Assembly: GCA_023374025.1 (NCBI GenBank)
Contig: SIJG01000050.1
Span: 697,719-761,718, forward strand
Origin: Heterodera schachtii
Lineage: Eukaryota > Nematoda > Chromadorea > Rhabditida > Heteroderidae
Length of the DNA stretch: 64,000 bases
Direction: 5' to 3'
Shown here: piece after piece, positions 11,744-23,993 of the stretch
How positions within the stretch are numbered: position 1 is the stretch's first letter
Layout: each line of letters begins with the position of its first letter
Notes under the pieces: model-generated
The model's database searches: none
The model's input: only the letters and a program-made list of their open reading frames with translations
What the model was told of the DNA's origin: nothing
Program-made: the position numbers and the translations under genes

Positions 11744-13457
11744 CATTGTTGTTGCGCTGTTGCGCAAAAATGTTTTTGAACCGTCCCTGCTGCTGCTCTC
11801 GTCTGCCCGTTTTGCCCCATCCGAGTCGGCTTTCGTCCATGGAACTGAGAACTTAAAATGACAGTTTTTCTTCTTTTTAAAAATTTTTGATCGTCACAAA
11901 AATTTTTTCTCGTTTAATGAATTTAGTTTTTGAAAGGCACAAATTCGGCAATTTTTGATGTAAATTTTTAAGAAACAGGGCAAAAATTTCAAATTTTCCC
12001 CCGGCGGCGCTTATTAGCACCACCGGCGCCCAAACTGGTGCTGTTAGTTTTTGACAGTGGTGATCTCGACAGTTTTGCTTTTGACAGTGATTGATTTCGA
12101 CAGTAAAGTTTGTTTTTAAAAATACTTGTTATAATGGTATAAGTTTTGCTAAATTTTGAAAATTAAAATGATAATCACCGGCTCTTATATATTGTAGAGG
12201 GGTTTTGCGATTTGCGAATTCTGCTATAAGAGCCTGTAAATTTACATCTTGGCACTCAAAAGTTAGCAGATTTTCGCACACGATTTGTAAGTAATTTGTT
12301 GTATTTTGACTACAACAGTCTCATCAGGAGATATTTATATAGAAAAAGTGAAAATGATAAATTTTTGACAAAAATCATAAATAAATCGTATTTTTTTTAT
12401 TACTTACTTCAATTATGTATAATGCAAATGTATATTAATATTAATTCATATGTACAATAAATTATGTAGAAAATTAATTAAAAAGTACTGTCGAAATCAA
12501 TCACTGTCGAAAACAACTGGTACGCCCAAACTTCCCTTAAGTTTTTTAAATTAAATTAAAAAAAGCGCTAAGTATAATAATTTTTTCAAATTTCAAAAAA
12601 TATATTTGGCTAAAAAGTTCAATATAAAGTTACTTTAAATGCAAGGTTTATCTCTTGTCGTTTCATTAATGCTTTAAATTCGATACTTAACCGAATTTAC
12701 TATTTTTAAATATTTTTTAGGCATAAAATTTTTTGAAAACTTCGGCTACGAGTTTCGTAAACTTCGGGATTTTTGGGCTTCAAACTCCGAAAAATTCCAT
12801 TAAAATGCAATAAAAACGCGAAAATGAAAAATTTCTCAAAATGATCGCCAAAATTTATATATTTTTCTTGATAAAAAATATTTTAGGTTTAAAAATGTTC
12901 CTTATTCGAAAAAAAATTATAAAATATTTAAAAACCATTTAGATGACCAAAATTAAATTTTTTGATTAAGTTTTACATGTTTTATTCCCTAAAAATCCTT
13001 AATAAAAATTTTTAAATGCCTTTTTTCATGCTTTTTTCGGCATTTTTGTGCCTTATCATTAATTAATATATTTTTTGATTTGATGATTTTTCGAATTTTA
13101 TTTCATATTTCATATTTTTGTCCATACCTTCACATTTCTCACTAGATCTCGGAAATTTCAAAGTGAGAAAATTAAATTAAATTTTAATTTATTTTTTGAA
13201 GAATTCCAACCTTTATTTTACCAGGGAGGAGGAGGGAGTCCCGGGAAAAAAATTGATATTTGAATACAATACCTTGTCAGATTTTGTACAAAAATGACCA
13301 ATTTTTGCAAATTTGAGCCATTTTTTAAGAAAATTAAGGATTTTAAGGGTTCGGCGGTGCCGACAGGCGCCGCCGGGAAATTTTTTTTGAAAGTTTGGCT
13401 ATATGTTTAACAGATTTTAAATAACAAATTATTTATTTTAGCAAAATAAACTCAATT
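11744..13457. repeat. intergenic, repeat-derived
   Basis: No gene. It contains pieces of the 'tgtcgaaatcaatcactgtc' repeat (12050-12110 and 12485-12515) also seen at 26.0 and 28.2 kb, and fragments of MITE interiors carrying the ggcggcgccgccgg-like motif (12000-12030 and 13350-13380). Confidence 0.5.
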
Positions 13458-13465
13458 GTTACCAG

Positions 13466-14050
13466 CAGGGCTGCAAAAAATATGCACGAAAAGTGGCCAA
13501 AATATACGCATAAATATGCAAATAAAGTCGTGAAATATGCACTAAATATGGACAAAAATCGCAAAATATGCACCAAATATGCACAAAAAAAAACTTGAAA
13601 ATTAGGGGTGCAAATTAATTTAAAATATTTTTTTCATTAATACACTTGACAATGAGCTACAGTTCTTTTATAAAATTCTCTTAGCAAATATTGACATTTT
13701 TAAATCAAAAATTTTGTCATGTAAAAAAAAATTTGGGGGAAGGATTTTTGAGAAAATTTTCCAATTCTTAGTGGTGTGTTTTTTAAAATTTTCGGTCGAT
13801 TCTTAGGGGTATTTTCCGTTTTTATTGCATTTTTGTTAACAAATTTTCCAGAAAATGGCAAAATATGCATAAAAATGCAGAAAAACCCAAAATATGCAAA
13901 ATATGCATAAATGCCCAAAATATGCAAAAATATGCAAATAAAAGACCCGATTTTTATAAGCAAACACAAAAAAGAAAGTGTTTTTCCTACTATTAGAGCA
14001 TGGAAAAGCCATGAAAAAAAATATGCTTTTGCATATTTTTTGCAGCCCTG
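13466..14050. mobile_element. hAT-like MITE, TSD gttaccag
   Basis: Termini CAGGGCTGCAAAAAATATGC and its exact complement, flanked by perfect gttaccag at 13458-13465 and 14051-14058. The interior is 'atatgca' repeats. A related sequence without intact ends lies near 31.7-32.2 kb. Confidence 0.85.
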
Positions 14051-14058
14051 GTTACCAG

Positions 14059-14250
14059 TGCATTTTTACTCCCGTTTTTTGGGTAAAATTTTCGGGAGTG
14101 GGAGCGGGATCGGGAGTTCAAAATGGGAGTTCCGAACGGGAATCCCGTAAAAATCCCGTTCCCGTAGAAAATCCCGTTCAATGAAAAAAGCGGGAGTCGG
14201 GAGTGTGACTCCCAAAATTCCGCGGGAGTCCCGATCCCGCCGGGCTCTAA
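14059..14250. repeat. cgggagt-rich inverted repeat
   Basis: Dense repeats of 'gggagt/actccc' and 'ggaatcccg' fold back on themselves between the MITE and the CRM-2 promoter. It looks like a decayed element; no coding signal. Confidence 0.4.
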
Positions 14251-14308
14251 TTGTTTCTTTTAATTCAAAATTAATTCTACCTTTTTGAATTTTAACTTTA
14301 TTTACATA

Positions 14309-14745
14309 TCTGCTGTTCATTTTTTTACTATTTTTATGTTTTAATTATATTAAATAATATTTTTATTAATTTTAATGCTAAAATCGTCCGTCCGTTCATT
14401 TGCCAACACTTTTCCCAGCAAATTGTGATCGGATGGGGGCAAAAAAAAAAACTCAAAAATTGTCCGATTTGTCCATTCCCATCCACCGGAAATGGCATTC
14501 CATCGGCCGTTTTGGCGATGATTCGGCTTCCCATTTTCGCTTTTCCCCCCGTTTTCATCGCTTTTGCTTAATTTGCCAACGCTTTTCCCAGCGATCGGAC
14601 AAAAATTGTGCTGGGGCAGTGTAAATGTGTGATGATTTGGCCCCTTTTCCGCTGCTTTTCCTTTTTTCCGCCCCTTTTTGCTTGTCCATAAATAGGCAAT
14701 GAAAGCCCAGCAAAAGCACTCATTTTCATTCATTTGGCAAAACTT
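14309..14745 (+). promoter_or_regulatory. CRM-2 distal promoter (repeat copy P2)
   Basis: Near-identical to the CRM-1 promoter. TGGCAT (DOG box on the other strand) at 14493-14498; ATAAATA at 14688-14694, 190 nt downstream. The shared leader follows at 14811-14943. Confidence 0.75.
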
Positions 14746-14944
14746 AAGCTTCCATCGGTGCTCTTCGATCTCGACAAAACTTTTTGAGTAAATTTTTCAT
14801 TAATTTTAGACAATAAAATTGATTGCTGACATTTCGTTTTCGTCCAATCTACCGTAATCCGTCCAACTGCTTCTACCTTCGTTCTTCAACCAATTTGCCT
14901 CTCCCATTCAACCCATCCCATCCACCGTATTCCTCAATCAAGTT

Positions 14945-15062
14945 TGTGATCATTTGACCCTTTTCCACTGTTTTTTTCCTTTTTTTCCACCCCTTTTTTG
15001 TCCGCCCATAAATAGGCAATTAAAGCCCAGAAAAAGCACTCATTCTTCATTCATTTTACAGA
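14945..15062 (+). promoter_or_regulatory. CRM-2 proximal partial promoter (P2b)
   Basis: This is a second, shorter copy of only the proximal promoter (pyrimidine-rich tract, ATAAATA at 15008-15014, aggcaattaaagcccag), directly after the first leader. It lacks the TGGCAT segment. A second leader (15060-15165) ends at an acag|GTAAGT donor. CRM-2 may thus have two start sites, only the distal one with a DOG box. Confidence 0.6.
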
Positions 15063-15237
15063 AGTTCATCTTCCACCGCTGTTCATCTGTCCTGACAAAA
15101 CTTGCTCAAATACCACCCATCCAACATTCATCCCCTAATTATTCAACGCCAATACCAAAAAACAGGTAAGTTGAAATCAAACCCTGATCATCTTTTTCTC
15201 ATCGTTACTTTATGAATGAGTTTGTTTAGGTTCAGCA

Positions 15238-18200
15238 ATGTTCAACCAGCTGTATTTCGTTGTCCATATGCTGCTGTTCACGGAGTAGGGGTTGTTTCGT
15301 CGCCGTCGTTTCGGCACTGGCCAAAGTTTTTCAACTATAACTTTTTTCTTTGTCATCCAAATCCAACAATCTTGGTATCTCATTCGAAAGCCCTTCACGT
15401 GCTCTATTAGCCTTACAAAAAGCGAAAAGATTTCCTAGTCAGCAAAAAATTTATTAAGAAAAAAACTTCAAAATTTTTGACTTTTTTTTTTGCAATTTCA
15501 TGTTATAACTAGAGACCGGACTTTTAGGCACGAAAATTTCTCAAATAGGCACCTAAAAAAGGCACCAAAAATGTGAAAAAAGGCATAAAAAATTACAAAA
15601 ATGGCAAAAAAGGCACGAAAAAATGGAAAAAGGCACCAAATATTCAACATTTTTATAGCAAAAATTTACCCAAGAGACCTTTTTTGGCCAATTTTTTTTT
15701 CTTCGATGTTATATCAACAATTTCATAACCAAAGAAAAAAAGAATTTTTAGCTCAGAAAAAATGACAATTTTTGGGGGTCCCGGCGGTGCCGATAGGCGC
15801 CGCCGGAAAAATTTTTTGGAAATTGTAAGAATACGATAATAAAAAATTGCAAAAAATTAAAAAATTTTCCATTTTTTTCCAAAAATCCTGAAAAAGGCAT
15901 GAAAAAAGGCACCAAAAGGCAAAAAAGACACCAAAATTACGTGCCCGGCATAAGGCACCAAAATCGCAAAAAAGGCAAAAAAAGGCACCAAAAAGTTGAA
16001 GCTAGAAGCTTCAAACCAAGTTAAAAACTCGTTTTTCGTGCATATTAGGCCGTAGCAAGTTAGCAAAAAAAAAAAAGGCATATGCCTCAAAATCCGGTCT
16101 CTAGTTATAACTTTTTGGGTAATTGTATAATCACGAAACAATAAATTAGAAATAGCTTCTAGACACGTTAAGCTCTTGAATGATACCAAGATTGTTGGAT
16201 TTGGTTTTAACGATGAAAAAAATTATTGTCCGAAAACTGGGGCTGGCGCCGAAACGACTCAGACCCTTGACCCTACTGTTCAGCGTCACCGTTTCACGTG
16301 ATTCGAAAGATATCATGAAGTACATTGGAAATAGAATGAGCATCCTCGCATGCAAATATCCACAGCATTGTAAATCGGAGAAATGCAAAAAAGGGGAGAA
16401 GCCCATGTGTGTGAACACAGGAGGTACAAAAGCAATTGACCCTCTTGGCTGTTGCCTCGAAGGATACGAGATTAAATGTTGTGGAATTGTAAGTGGTGTT
16501 ATTTATTTCTTTGCTCATTAGACAGGGGGCAACGGTTTCTTTGGCTGCTCATACAATGGGTAACTCGTACATACATATGTTTTAATTTTAATTAACTATG
16601 CATCTTTCCAACAACAAAAAAAAAACAGAAAAAATTTTTTGTATAGAAACCTTAAAAAGTTTTTGATATTTTGTTTGAGAATTAAATTCATTATGATTTT
16701 TTTAAATTCTAGGTTTTAATTGTTAATATAAAAAAAAATGCATCGAATTGCTCATTGTACCAACTAGAGACCTGCGCGGGCCCGGATCCCGCGCCGGATT
16801 TTGCAGGATACAGTCCGCAGTCCTGCCTTTTTTGGAAAATGCGGGATTTGCAGGACTAATCCTGCCTGCTTCGGTCCTGCAAAAAATTTTGAATTCCAAT
16901 CCCGCAACAGGACCTGCAAATTTGGTTTTTTTGTGCGGGAGCCCGCGTATTCACATTGCAATTTTGAAATTTTAATTTTAAAATTGGCTCAAAATCACAA
17001 AATTTGTTCATTTTTGGTGAAAATCTGTTAACAAATCAAATCGAAAATTACAAAAATTTTCCCCTACGGCGCCTATCGGCACGGCTGGGCCTTTAGTGCA
17101 TTTTTGGCCATTTTGTGGTTGTGCCACTAACTGCCTGTTTAAATATGTTCTAGAAAGCAAACCTCGATTAGCATAAAAAAGAATTTTTTGAAAAATTAAA
17201 GTAATAAATGGAAATTTAGCCCAAATACCGGGCTTTTTTGAATTTTTTTGTTTTAGATCACGACGACTACTCCAACGACAGTATGTTTATTTTTTCAGAT
17301 AATTATTAGTAATGTGCTATTTGGGGATTTAAAAACAATTGCGCCAAAAAATATTAAAGAACCATAAAAGTGAAAAATGGGAAAACCTAAATCATTCCCT
17401 TAACAGGGATCGCGTGGAATTCCGCTTTCCGGAATTTTTGAGGGGTCGGAATCCCATTCCAAAAAATTTCTGAGCCTCGGAATTCAATTTTCCGAAAAAC
17501 TTAGAGACTTCTGAATGCCATCCCTGACCCCTAGTAAAAGCACCATTATTCATTTATTTATTTGAAGCCGCTGCCAAAAGAAATCGCGCTTCATGAGCGC
17601 TGCAAATTCGAAGAGTCAAATTGCCTTTGTGGATGGGGTGCGTGCATCAAAAGGCAGGGATGGGCGGCTGGCGGATGTTGCGATGAAGGATTCGAGTTCC
17701 GCTGCTGCCAATCGGTGTTGAAACTTTGCAAATTAATTTTGTTAATCCACCAGTTAAAAGGTGTGGAGCATGCTAATTAGTTAGGGTTTGCCGTAGAATG
17801 TAAAAAAAAAAAATGAGGTTCGCGTAGCATTCCTGCTACGGGTAGTAATTTTTCGGGCCGTAATTCGAGTCAAAAAAACGAAAATACGGTATTTACCACT
17901 TTAGCCACAGTTCTTTGAAATTAATGAAGTTTTGGAAATGAAAAAATGGTATGATAGTACAGTGGAACGGTGCTAGGTCGTTTCGTAAAATCCGCCACTT
18001 TTGCAATTTTTTCGACAAAACATGTTATAACTTTGTTTAAAGTTGAACAAATTTTACATTCTTGGTATCATTCGATAGCCAAGCTTTTTCTCTATAAGCC
18101 TGCCAAATTTTAAAAAATTTGGTCAACTTTAGAAAAAGTAGTGTGAAAATAAGTACTATTTCTGCCATAACTTTGTTTAAATTTGATAATTTAGTTTGGA

Positions 18201-21200
18201 ATTTTGCAGGCTAATAGAGATAAAGCTTGGCTATCGAATAATACCAATAATGTAAAATCTGGTTAATTTTAAGAAAAGTTATACCATTTTTTGTCGAAAA
18301 AATTGGAAAAGTGGCGGATTTTACGAAACGTCCCAGCACGCAGTGGAACATGTTAAGATAAAACAGAAAACATTTTTAGTCAATTTATTTCAAAAATTGA
18401 GAAAATTATTATTTTTAATAGTGAAGGGGACAAACAAACATTAAACTTCTAAAATATAAAGAAATTTGGCATAATAATTCGGAAAAATATTATGCATATT
18501 TTCCATTTTTCTGCATTAATTATCATGATATTTTTAATTCGTTCACAGGAAAGCATCGTTCAGTGGGAGCGCGTTCGAACGGTAATAATTTTTCTAAGTC
18601 AAAATTTTCATGGGAAATTTTCATTCTCAAAATGTCGGTTTACAGTACACATTTTTCTAAAATGACAGACCGATCTGGTGAAGTACATGCAGGCTAAGGA
18701 TGAGTGCAAGGACACGCAGCAGATGTGTTTGTGCGGGTTCGAAAAGGTTAACCATTACATCATGGGTGTTTGCTGCGATGACGGCGCTTGCCTTTGTTGC
18801 CGGAAGGTAAGTGATTTGACCATGTTTTGGCTTGGTCGATTTTGAATATGAAAAAGAGCTGGGAAGCCTTTGAGTGAAAAACTGTGGGGCGGGCCGGCTT
18901 TGAACCGGCTTCTCTGGCTATCTGGACCAGTGTTTTACCAGCTGAACTACCGACCCTACCTTCTCCGGCTTCCCAATTCTAATCACGATGGGACGAGACA
19001 TTTCTTAAATTCCTCCACGAGACAATAGGATAAAAAAATAATCATAAAATTATTTGAAGTCTACCAAATTTAAAAGTTCGGCATTCTCTAGAACCTAATT
19101 CCTAAAACCTATAAACATTAAGCTAATTTTGGGCATACAGTTCAAGCATGGTTTGACTTTAGTAGTCCCAGTGGTATGTCAGATGTCCAACAAAAATGGG
19201 GGTACATAATTAAGTGTCACTCACCTTTTCTTAAGTCAGACAACTACCGTATTTTTTATAAAATTTCTTCTAAAAATGAAAAAAATATATATAAATGTTT
19301 TCAGGACAAAGCTTTGTTCAAACTGCCTGAGGTACACTATTCAGTGCATCCAAAAATGTCGCCGATAGTTAACAAAATTTAAGTCTTCTTAGTACTGTCA
19401 GTAGCTTTTATTTACTCAAAATTTAAAAAAAAAATTAAGGTTTTAAAATTTATGGCAAAATATTCGAAACCTTTTCGAGTTTTTTTTTTTTGATCATAAT
19501 TTTTTGTTTGTTTGTTTGTAAATAACGGCGACATTTCGGCAAACAGCCGGCGGCGTTTTTGTCTTGCTCCGACAAATAATGCATCCATTTTTTGGGAATT
19601 TTTTTACATATTCATAATCAAGGTGCTACTGACAACAAACAACTCAACCGAGTGCCAAGGTGACATGGTGTGCAGAAACCACATGGGTGAGGACAAGACC
19701 TGCTTGGACACGTTTTCATGCACTTCGTATTGCGTGTGGAGTGAGGGCTTCAAGGCGACGCCTTGTTGTAAAGAAAACTACACCGCCATTTGTTGGGAAT
19801 GGGTATATATATATGCATATATTTTACAAACTAAATAATATTATTATAACATACATATTTTTAAATCGACTAGATCAGAGTAGGGGATAGGAGCCGAATG
19901 TATTTAAAAAAATATGAAATAGGAATTTAAAAAATTTAAGGACATTTTTCTGAAAGTTCAAGAATCGCAATATAAAAAAAAGCAAAACTGTTTTCAGAAC
20001 ATTTTTTGTCTATAATTTCGTTGAAACGAAAGCTAAAATTTTTTGAAACTTTTGTAAACAAATGGAAAAACTCAGGACAATCGAATTATTCAAATTAATT
20101 AGTTGTAAAAAATAATCAAAGAAGATATACATAAAAAAGGGCTGTCGCCCTTTTGTAGAATTTTATTTTATTTAAAAAATAATAATTTAATTTTTGAGAA
20201 TTATTTCTTTTTCTCATCGCAAACTACATAAGCAAACAAAAACTGTCAATTTATTGAGAAAAATTTATGGAGAGTGAAAAAAAATTCTCAAAACACGAAA
20301 AATATGATTAATTTTCACCTACATATAAAATAAAATAAAAATGAAAAATAATATAAATTATATATATATAATTTTTTTTAAGGCTCCGCGCCCTACGGTA
20401 AGTTTTTGTTCATTATGCAGATCGGGTTTTTACCTAAAAATTCAAAAAATAGAAAAATATAAAAAGCAATCTGTCATGTTATAGAATATGTTTGTAGTGC
20501 TTGCTAGCTATTTCTAAAATTTTGGATGAAAAAAAATTGGAATTTTCATTTCCAGCAATAAAATTTGTGCTAAACGATCAGTTCGTAAACGATCCGTAAT
20601 TTTTTAGAAATAATTAAAAAAATTGTATTTACTAATTAGAAGCTGCTTCTGTCAACCCAAAAGTGTTTCGATAAGCCGGAAGTTATAGCTTCATTGGAAC
20701 GGGCGCTTGACTACAACAAAAAAACGGATTCCTACTGTGCTTCACACGCATACATGGTTGTAAAAAAAAATGAGTTTTTGTGACCCAATCACACAGAAGG
20801 AGTCAGTGAAACTTTGGTTGTATGTTGGATTTGCTAATGATACCGAAATTAAGAGATTTGACACTTGCAAACAAATTAAAGGGTGAAAGAATTCAAGAAA
20901 AAATTTGCTATTAAATGAAGACCAAAAATGCCAATTTTTTATGAGCTTTTCTTGGGTCCGGCTGAAAATGACTCCTCATGCTAGGTTTTAATTGTAATAG
21001 CGCGCTTTTCATCTGAATTTAGATTCCGGATACGTTTTTGAATACCATCAAGGTAAATAAATTTCTGTTTAACAAACAAATTGCTGACAGAAAATCGGTG
21101 ATTTTTTTTAGGAACTTGCCGGAGAGGTGGTTGCTGGTTCCGTTCGTGTCGCCGTCACTCCGCACATTACCACTTTTTTGTGTTTCAGTAATAAATTTTG

Positions 21201-21671
21201 TTGATTGGCACTTTTAATGAAAGAGGGGGGGGGGGGGGGGCGAGCAGTACTTGAGGGGAAGGGTGGAGCGTGTCCCGACAGATGGTCCTCGTGCATTTAC
21301 TCCTATGTCCAAAATTGGGTATTAAATCCCTTTTTTCAACCCATGAAAGTATAATCAATTAAATAAGTGACAGGAAGTGATTATTGTCATGTAATTTTTC
21401 ATCCTTGATCAGCCAAGTTTTAGTGCATGGGCAAATGTCAGGGTTCAAATTTCGGAAAATCCCCAAGAAAGGAAGCGGAATACGTAGCTTAATTGGATAA
21501 ATTTGTATTTTGGGTGATCATTGGCTTAAATCCGCTTGTCTGCAAAATATTAAAAAAAATCCATAATAAATAAACTAAACTTTTTTAAATTTTTAAATAT
21601 ATAAACTACATTTTTCAAATTCAGTGGTGGCGGTGGTCTTTTTGCCGATGCACGTGATGGTTACTGGCTAA
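15238..21671 (+). CDS. CRM-2: paralogue of CRM-1, signal exon split by a transposon
   Basis: Exons: ATG 15238 to about 15283 (signal peptide start, interrupted), element, about 16278-16488, 17257-17280, 17568-17714, 18549-18581, 18669-18806, 19305-19331, 19623-19802, 20383-20397, 20640-20756, 21023-21052, 21112-21187, 21625-21671 (TAA). Every exon from 17257 matches CRM-1 in order, length and phase: I-T-T-T-T-P-T-T linker, A2 module (49 codons in both), E-S-I-V-x-W linker, B (46 codons in both), L-F-K-L-P linker, C, A-P-R-P-T linker, D, and the tail split by a phase-1 intron. The A1 module (16286-16488) is more divergent. As it stands the 15238 frame stops inside the element at TAG 15286-15288. 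An in-frame ATG inside the right arm of the element (16213) would give an alternative start. Likely roles as for CRM-1. Whether it is expressed is uncertain. Confidence 0.7.
15284..16277. mobile_element. inverted-repeat element inside the CRM-2 signal exon
   Basis: About 994 bp with long imperfect arms: tcgtttcggc.. on the left and gccgaaacga.. on the right, plus the core ccaaatccaacaatcttggt and its complement. Flanks gttcacgg and gttcagcg are similar (6 of 8), or 8 of 9 if shifted, so boundaries are uncertain by about 5 nt. It lies between two halves of a hydrophobic signal-like sequence and carries another MITE inside it. Confidence 0.6.
15510..16103. mobile_element. nested hAT-like MITE, TSD gttataac
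   Basis: Termini TAGAGACCGGA and TCCGGTCTCTA, with perfect gttataac on both sides (15502-15509 and 16104-16111). The interior is 'aaaggcaccaaa' repeats. It is inserted into the middle of the element at 15284-16277, so it is younger than that one. Confidence 0.85.
16740..17100. repeat. truncated repeat in CRM-2 intron
   Basis: It begins with a terminus-like TAGAGACCTGCGCGGGCCCG at 16764 and continues through 'cctgcaaaat' repeats to a ggcgcctatcggcac motif common to MITE interiors. No matching right end is visible. It lies in the intron between 16488 and 17257. Confidence 0.45.
17969..18340. mobile_element. Mutator-type foldback MITE, 9-bp TSD
   Basis: About 372 bp, both arms reading cgtttcgtaaaatccgccac or its complement, near-perfect throughout. 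Flanks are identical 9-mers cagtggaac (17960-17968 and 18341-18349). A 9-bp TSD suits Mutator-like elements, whose transposase relics occur at 26-29 kb. Located in a CRM-2 intron. Confidence 0.65.
18886..18956 (-). tRNA. tRNA-like sequence, probably pseudogene or SINE head
   Basis: The minus strand gives a 71-nt cloverleaf: 7-bp acceptor with one mismatch, D-arm TAGTTCAGCTGGTAAAAC, anticodon stem CTGGT/GCCAG with loop CCAGATA, variable AGAA and T-arm GCCGG-TTCAAAG-CCGGC. The loop lacks T33, so the anticodon is unclear (AGA by position). Located in a CRM-2 intron. Confidence 0.45.
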
Positions 21672-21964
21672 GAATGCCGAAAATGCCGAAGTGAAGAAGT
21701 GAAGAATAATTATTCCAGTAAAAAAGTCCCCGCAGAAAAAACGAAAACCCAATTAATCTTATGAAAAAAGGAATAGACAAAATTAAGGTTAGCTAACTAT
21801 CGTTTCGGTCACGGCACTTTTTTTTAAATTCGGAGCCTCATACAGTAGATACAAAAGCAATATGCTGACAACTAAATTTTTTTTTTGTCTATCCTTTTTT
21901 ATTTGCGAAGATTCCAATAACCCATTTAAAATTATTATGCCTTAATAATGATTATTAATACATA
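21672..21964. other. CRM-2 3' flank
   Basis: AT-rich, no coding signal. No clean AATAAA soon after the TAA; the 3' end is not resolved. Confidence 0.35.
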
Positions 21965-21972
21965 CATATAAA

Positions 21973-22377
21973 TAGGGATGATATTTATAGGCTCAAAAAC
22001 CGCCAAAATAGGTAGGCTTTAGATCTAAACACCTCAAAAATAGGCACTAAAATGTAAAATTGCTACTAAAAGCCTCAAATTTAGGGTGTAAAATGACAAA
22101 TTCATTCAAAAAGTAAAAAAATTAGACCAATTCATCTTGTTTTACAAAATTTTTAAAATCAAAATTCGTGTCAAGAAAGTAAATAAATAATTTTGGAGAT
22201 GAATTTTTGAGAAGTTTTTCGTTTCATATGGGTGCACATTTGAAAATTTTCTGGTTTATTCTTAGGGATGTATTCGAAAAGTAGCTGAAGAACCGCCAAA
22301 AACAAAATGTTTTTGTGTGTTTTAGGCCACTGGAAGCTCATGAAAAAATAGGCTAAAACCTAAAAATATCATCCCTA
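21973..22377. mobile_element. hAT-like MITE with decayed TSD
   Basis: Termini TAGGGATGATATTT and AAATATCATCCCTA. Flanks catataaa and cacataac match at 6 of 8 positions. The interior repeats 'aaaataggc'. No transposase. Confidence 0.65.
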
Positions 22378-22385
22378 CACATAAC

Positions 22386-23993
22386 AGCAGCATTGTACCC
22401 ATTCTTATATTCGTATGATATGTAATGATAAAGAAATTTATGACGAAATATAGTATAATTAAATTAAAAAATTTTAAAAGCTAATTGATATTCTTTTTTA
22501 ATTTTAGTGTTAGCATTATTAGTTAGAGCAATATAAATTAATTTTTTTTATTTATGCTTTTTAAATCCACCTCCATCAATTCCGGAGTCCGGATTTGAAT
22601 TGCAACAAAAAGTATATATTCGAACTTTTCTTTAATTCATATTTTTTATAAAACGGGCTGAAAAATATTAAAACTTTGAAAAATTTAAAAAAAACTCAAA
22701 ATTTAGCAGCAAAAACGGCGAAGAAAAATTTAATATATATATATTATAATCAAGAGCAAATTAAATGCTTTCAAGGTATCCACATGAAAAGTACAGTTCA
22801 AATATTCTAAGCATGATGACTTAATTCAATTATGTACTTTGAAAAATGTGATGTACAGGTGCCATTGGAATGGGGAGATATGCATAATCCTCACAGTCTC
22901 CACGATTCGAACTTTTTTCCTTTCTTAAATAATGTTTCAAAATTAAAATTTTTGTTTTAAGCATTTATGCAGTTGGCCCTCTGATAAATCAGAGAAATTA
23001 AATGCTGCTTATTATGATCAACCACAACACTTAAAATTAAACCATGGTGAATAACCAAAAAAAAAAATGGTACAAATGATATACCCAATCAATTCGTCAA
23101 CAAAAAGAATTACGCACAAAAAAATAGGTATCCAGTTGCGGAAATGGGTTTAAAAAACTGAGGAAAAAAAGGCGCTTCCTAACTTAAAGGGGCCAAACTC
23201 GGACAAACTTGGTATCATTAGAAAGCTCTTGGTGCATTTAAGTCTAGGTGCGGAACGAAATTTTTCAAAACCGAAACATCGAGCCCAAAAAATCAGATTC
23301 AAAGATTTTTTTTTTGCGGCGCATTTTTCCAAAGACTTTTTGGAGAACAAGCGGGCGGAAGGCCGGCGGTGCCGATAGGCGCCGCCGGGAAGAATTTTGA
23401 AATTTGTGTATATTTGTAAATAGGTATTGTCCAATAGTTCAAATTTCGTCATTTTGAGCCAATTTAAGAAAACAACGGATTTTTAGGGTCCGGCGGTGCC
23501 GTTCATATAAAATTTCAATTATTTTATATGTATGTATTCATAAAAATTTGAACAAAATAAGAACAATAGCACAAAACCAGAACAACGATTGGGCCGGCAC
23601 GGGGTGCCCCAGCATGTTTTTCCACTATAACTTTTTTCTTTGTCATCCAAATCCAATAATCTTGGTATCATTTGAAAGCTCTTGGCATGCTCTATTGGCC
23701 TTACAAAAAAATTTTTCTTGCATAAAAAAGTTTAAGAAAAAATGTTTTTGGATTTTTTTTTGTTGCAATTTTCTGTATAACTTTTTGGTAAATTGTCTAA
23801 TCGCAAAGCAATTGCTTAGAAAAAGCTTGTAAACATATTAAGCTTTCGAATGATATCAAAAATGTTTGCTTTTGATGACAAAGAAAATAATTATAGAAAG
23901 TTATAATGGAAAAACACGCTGGGGCCCAACCTTGTCGGTCCTTCGAACCGGCACCATCTCAACACTGGGAAAACTGAGTCCTAGTAAATAAAC
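22386..23993. repeat. intergenic, partly duplicated downstream of CRM-3
   Basis: No gene. Positions about 22386-22900 align with about 41520-41870 (cattcttatattcgtatgat, gataaagaaattta, aaagctaatt). Positions about 23590-23940 are another foldback element of the 'ctataacttttttctttgtc' family with gtgccccagcatg/cacgctggggc ends. Confidence 0.5.
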
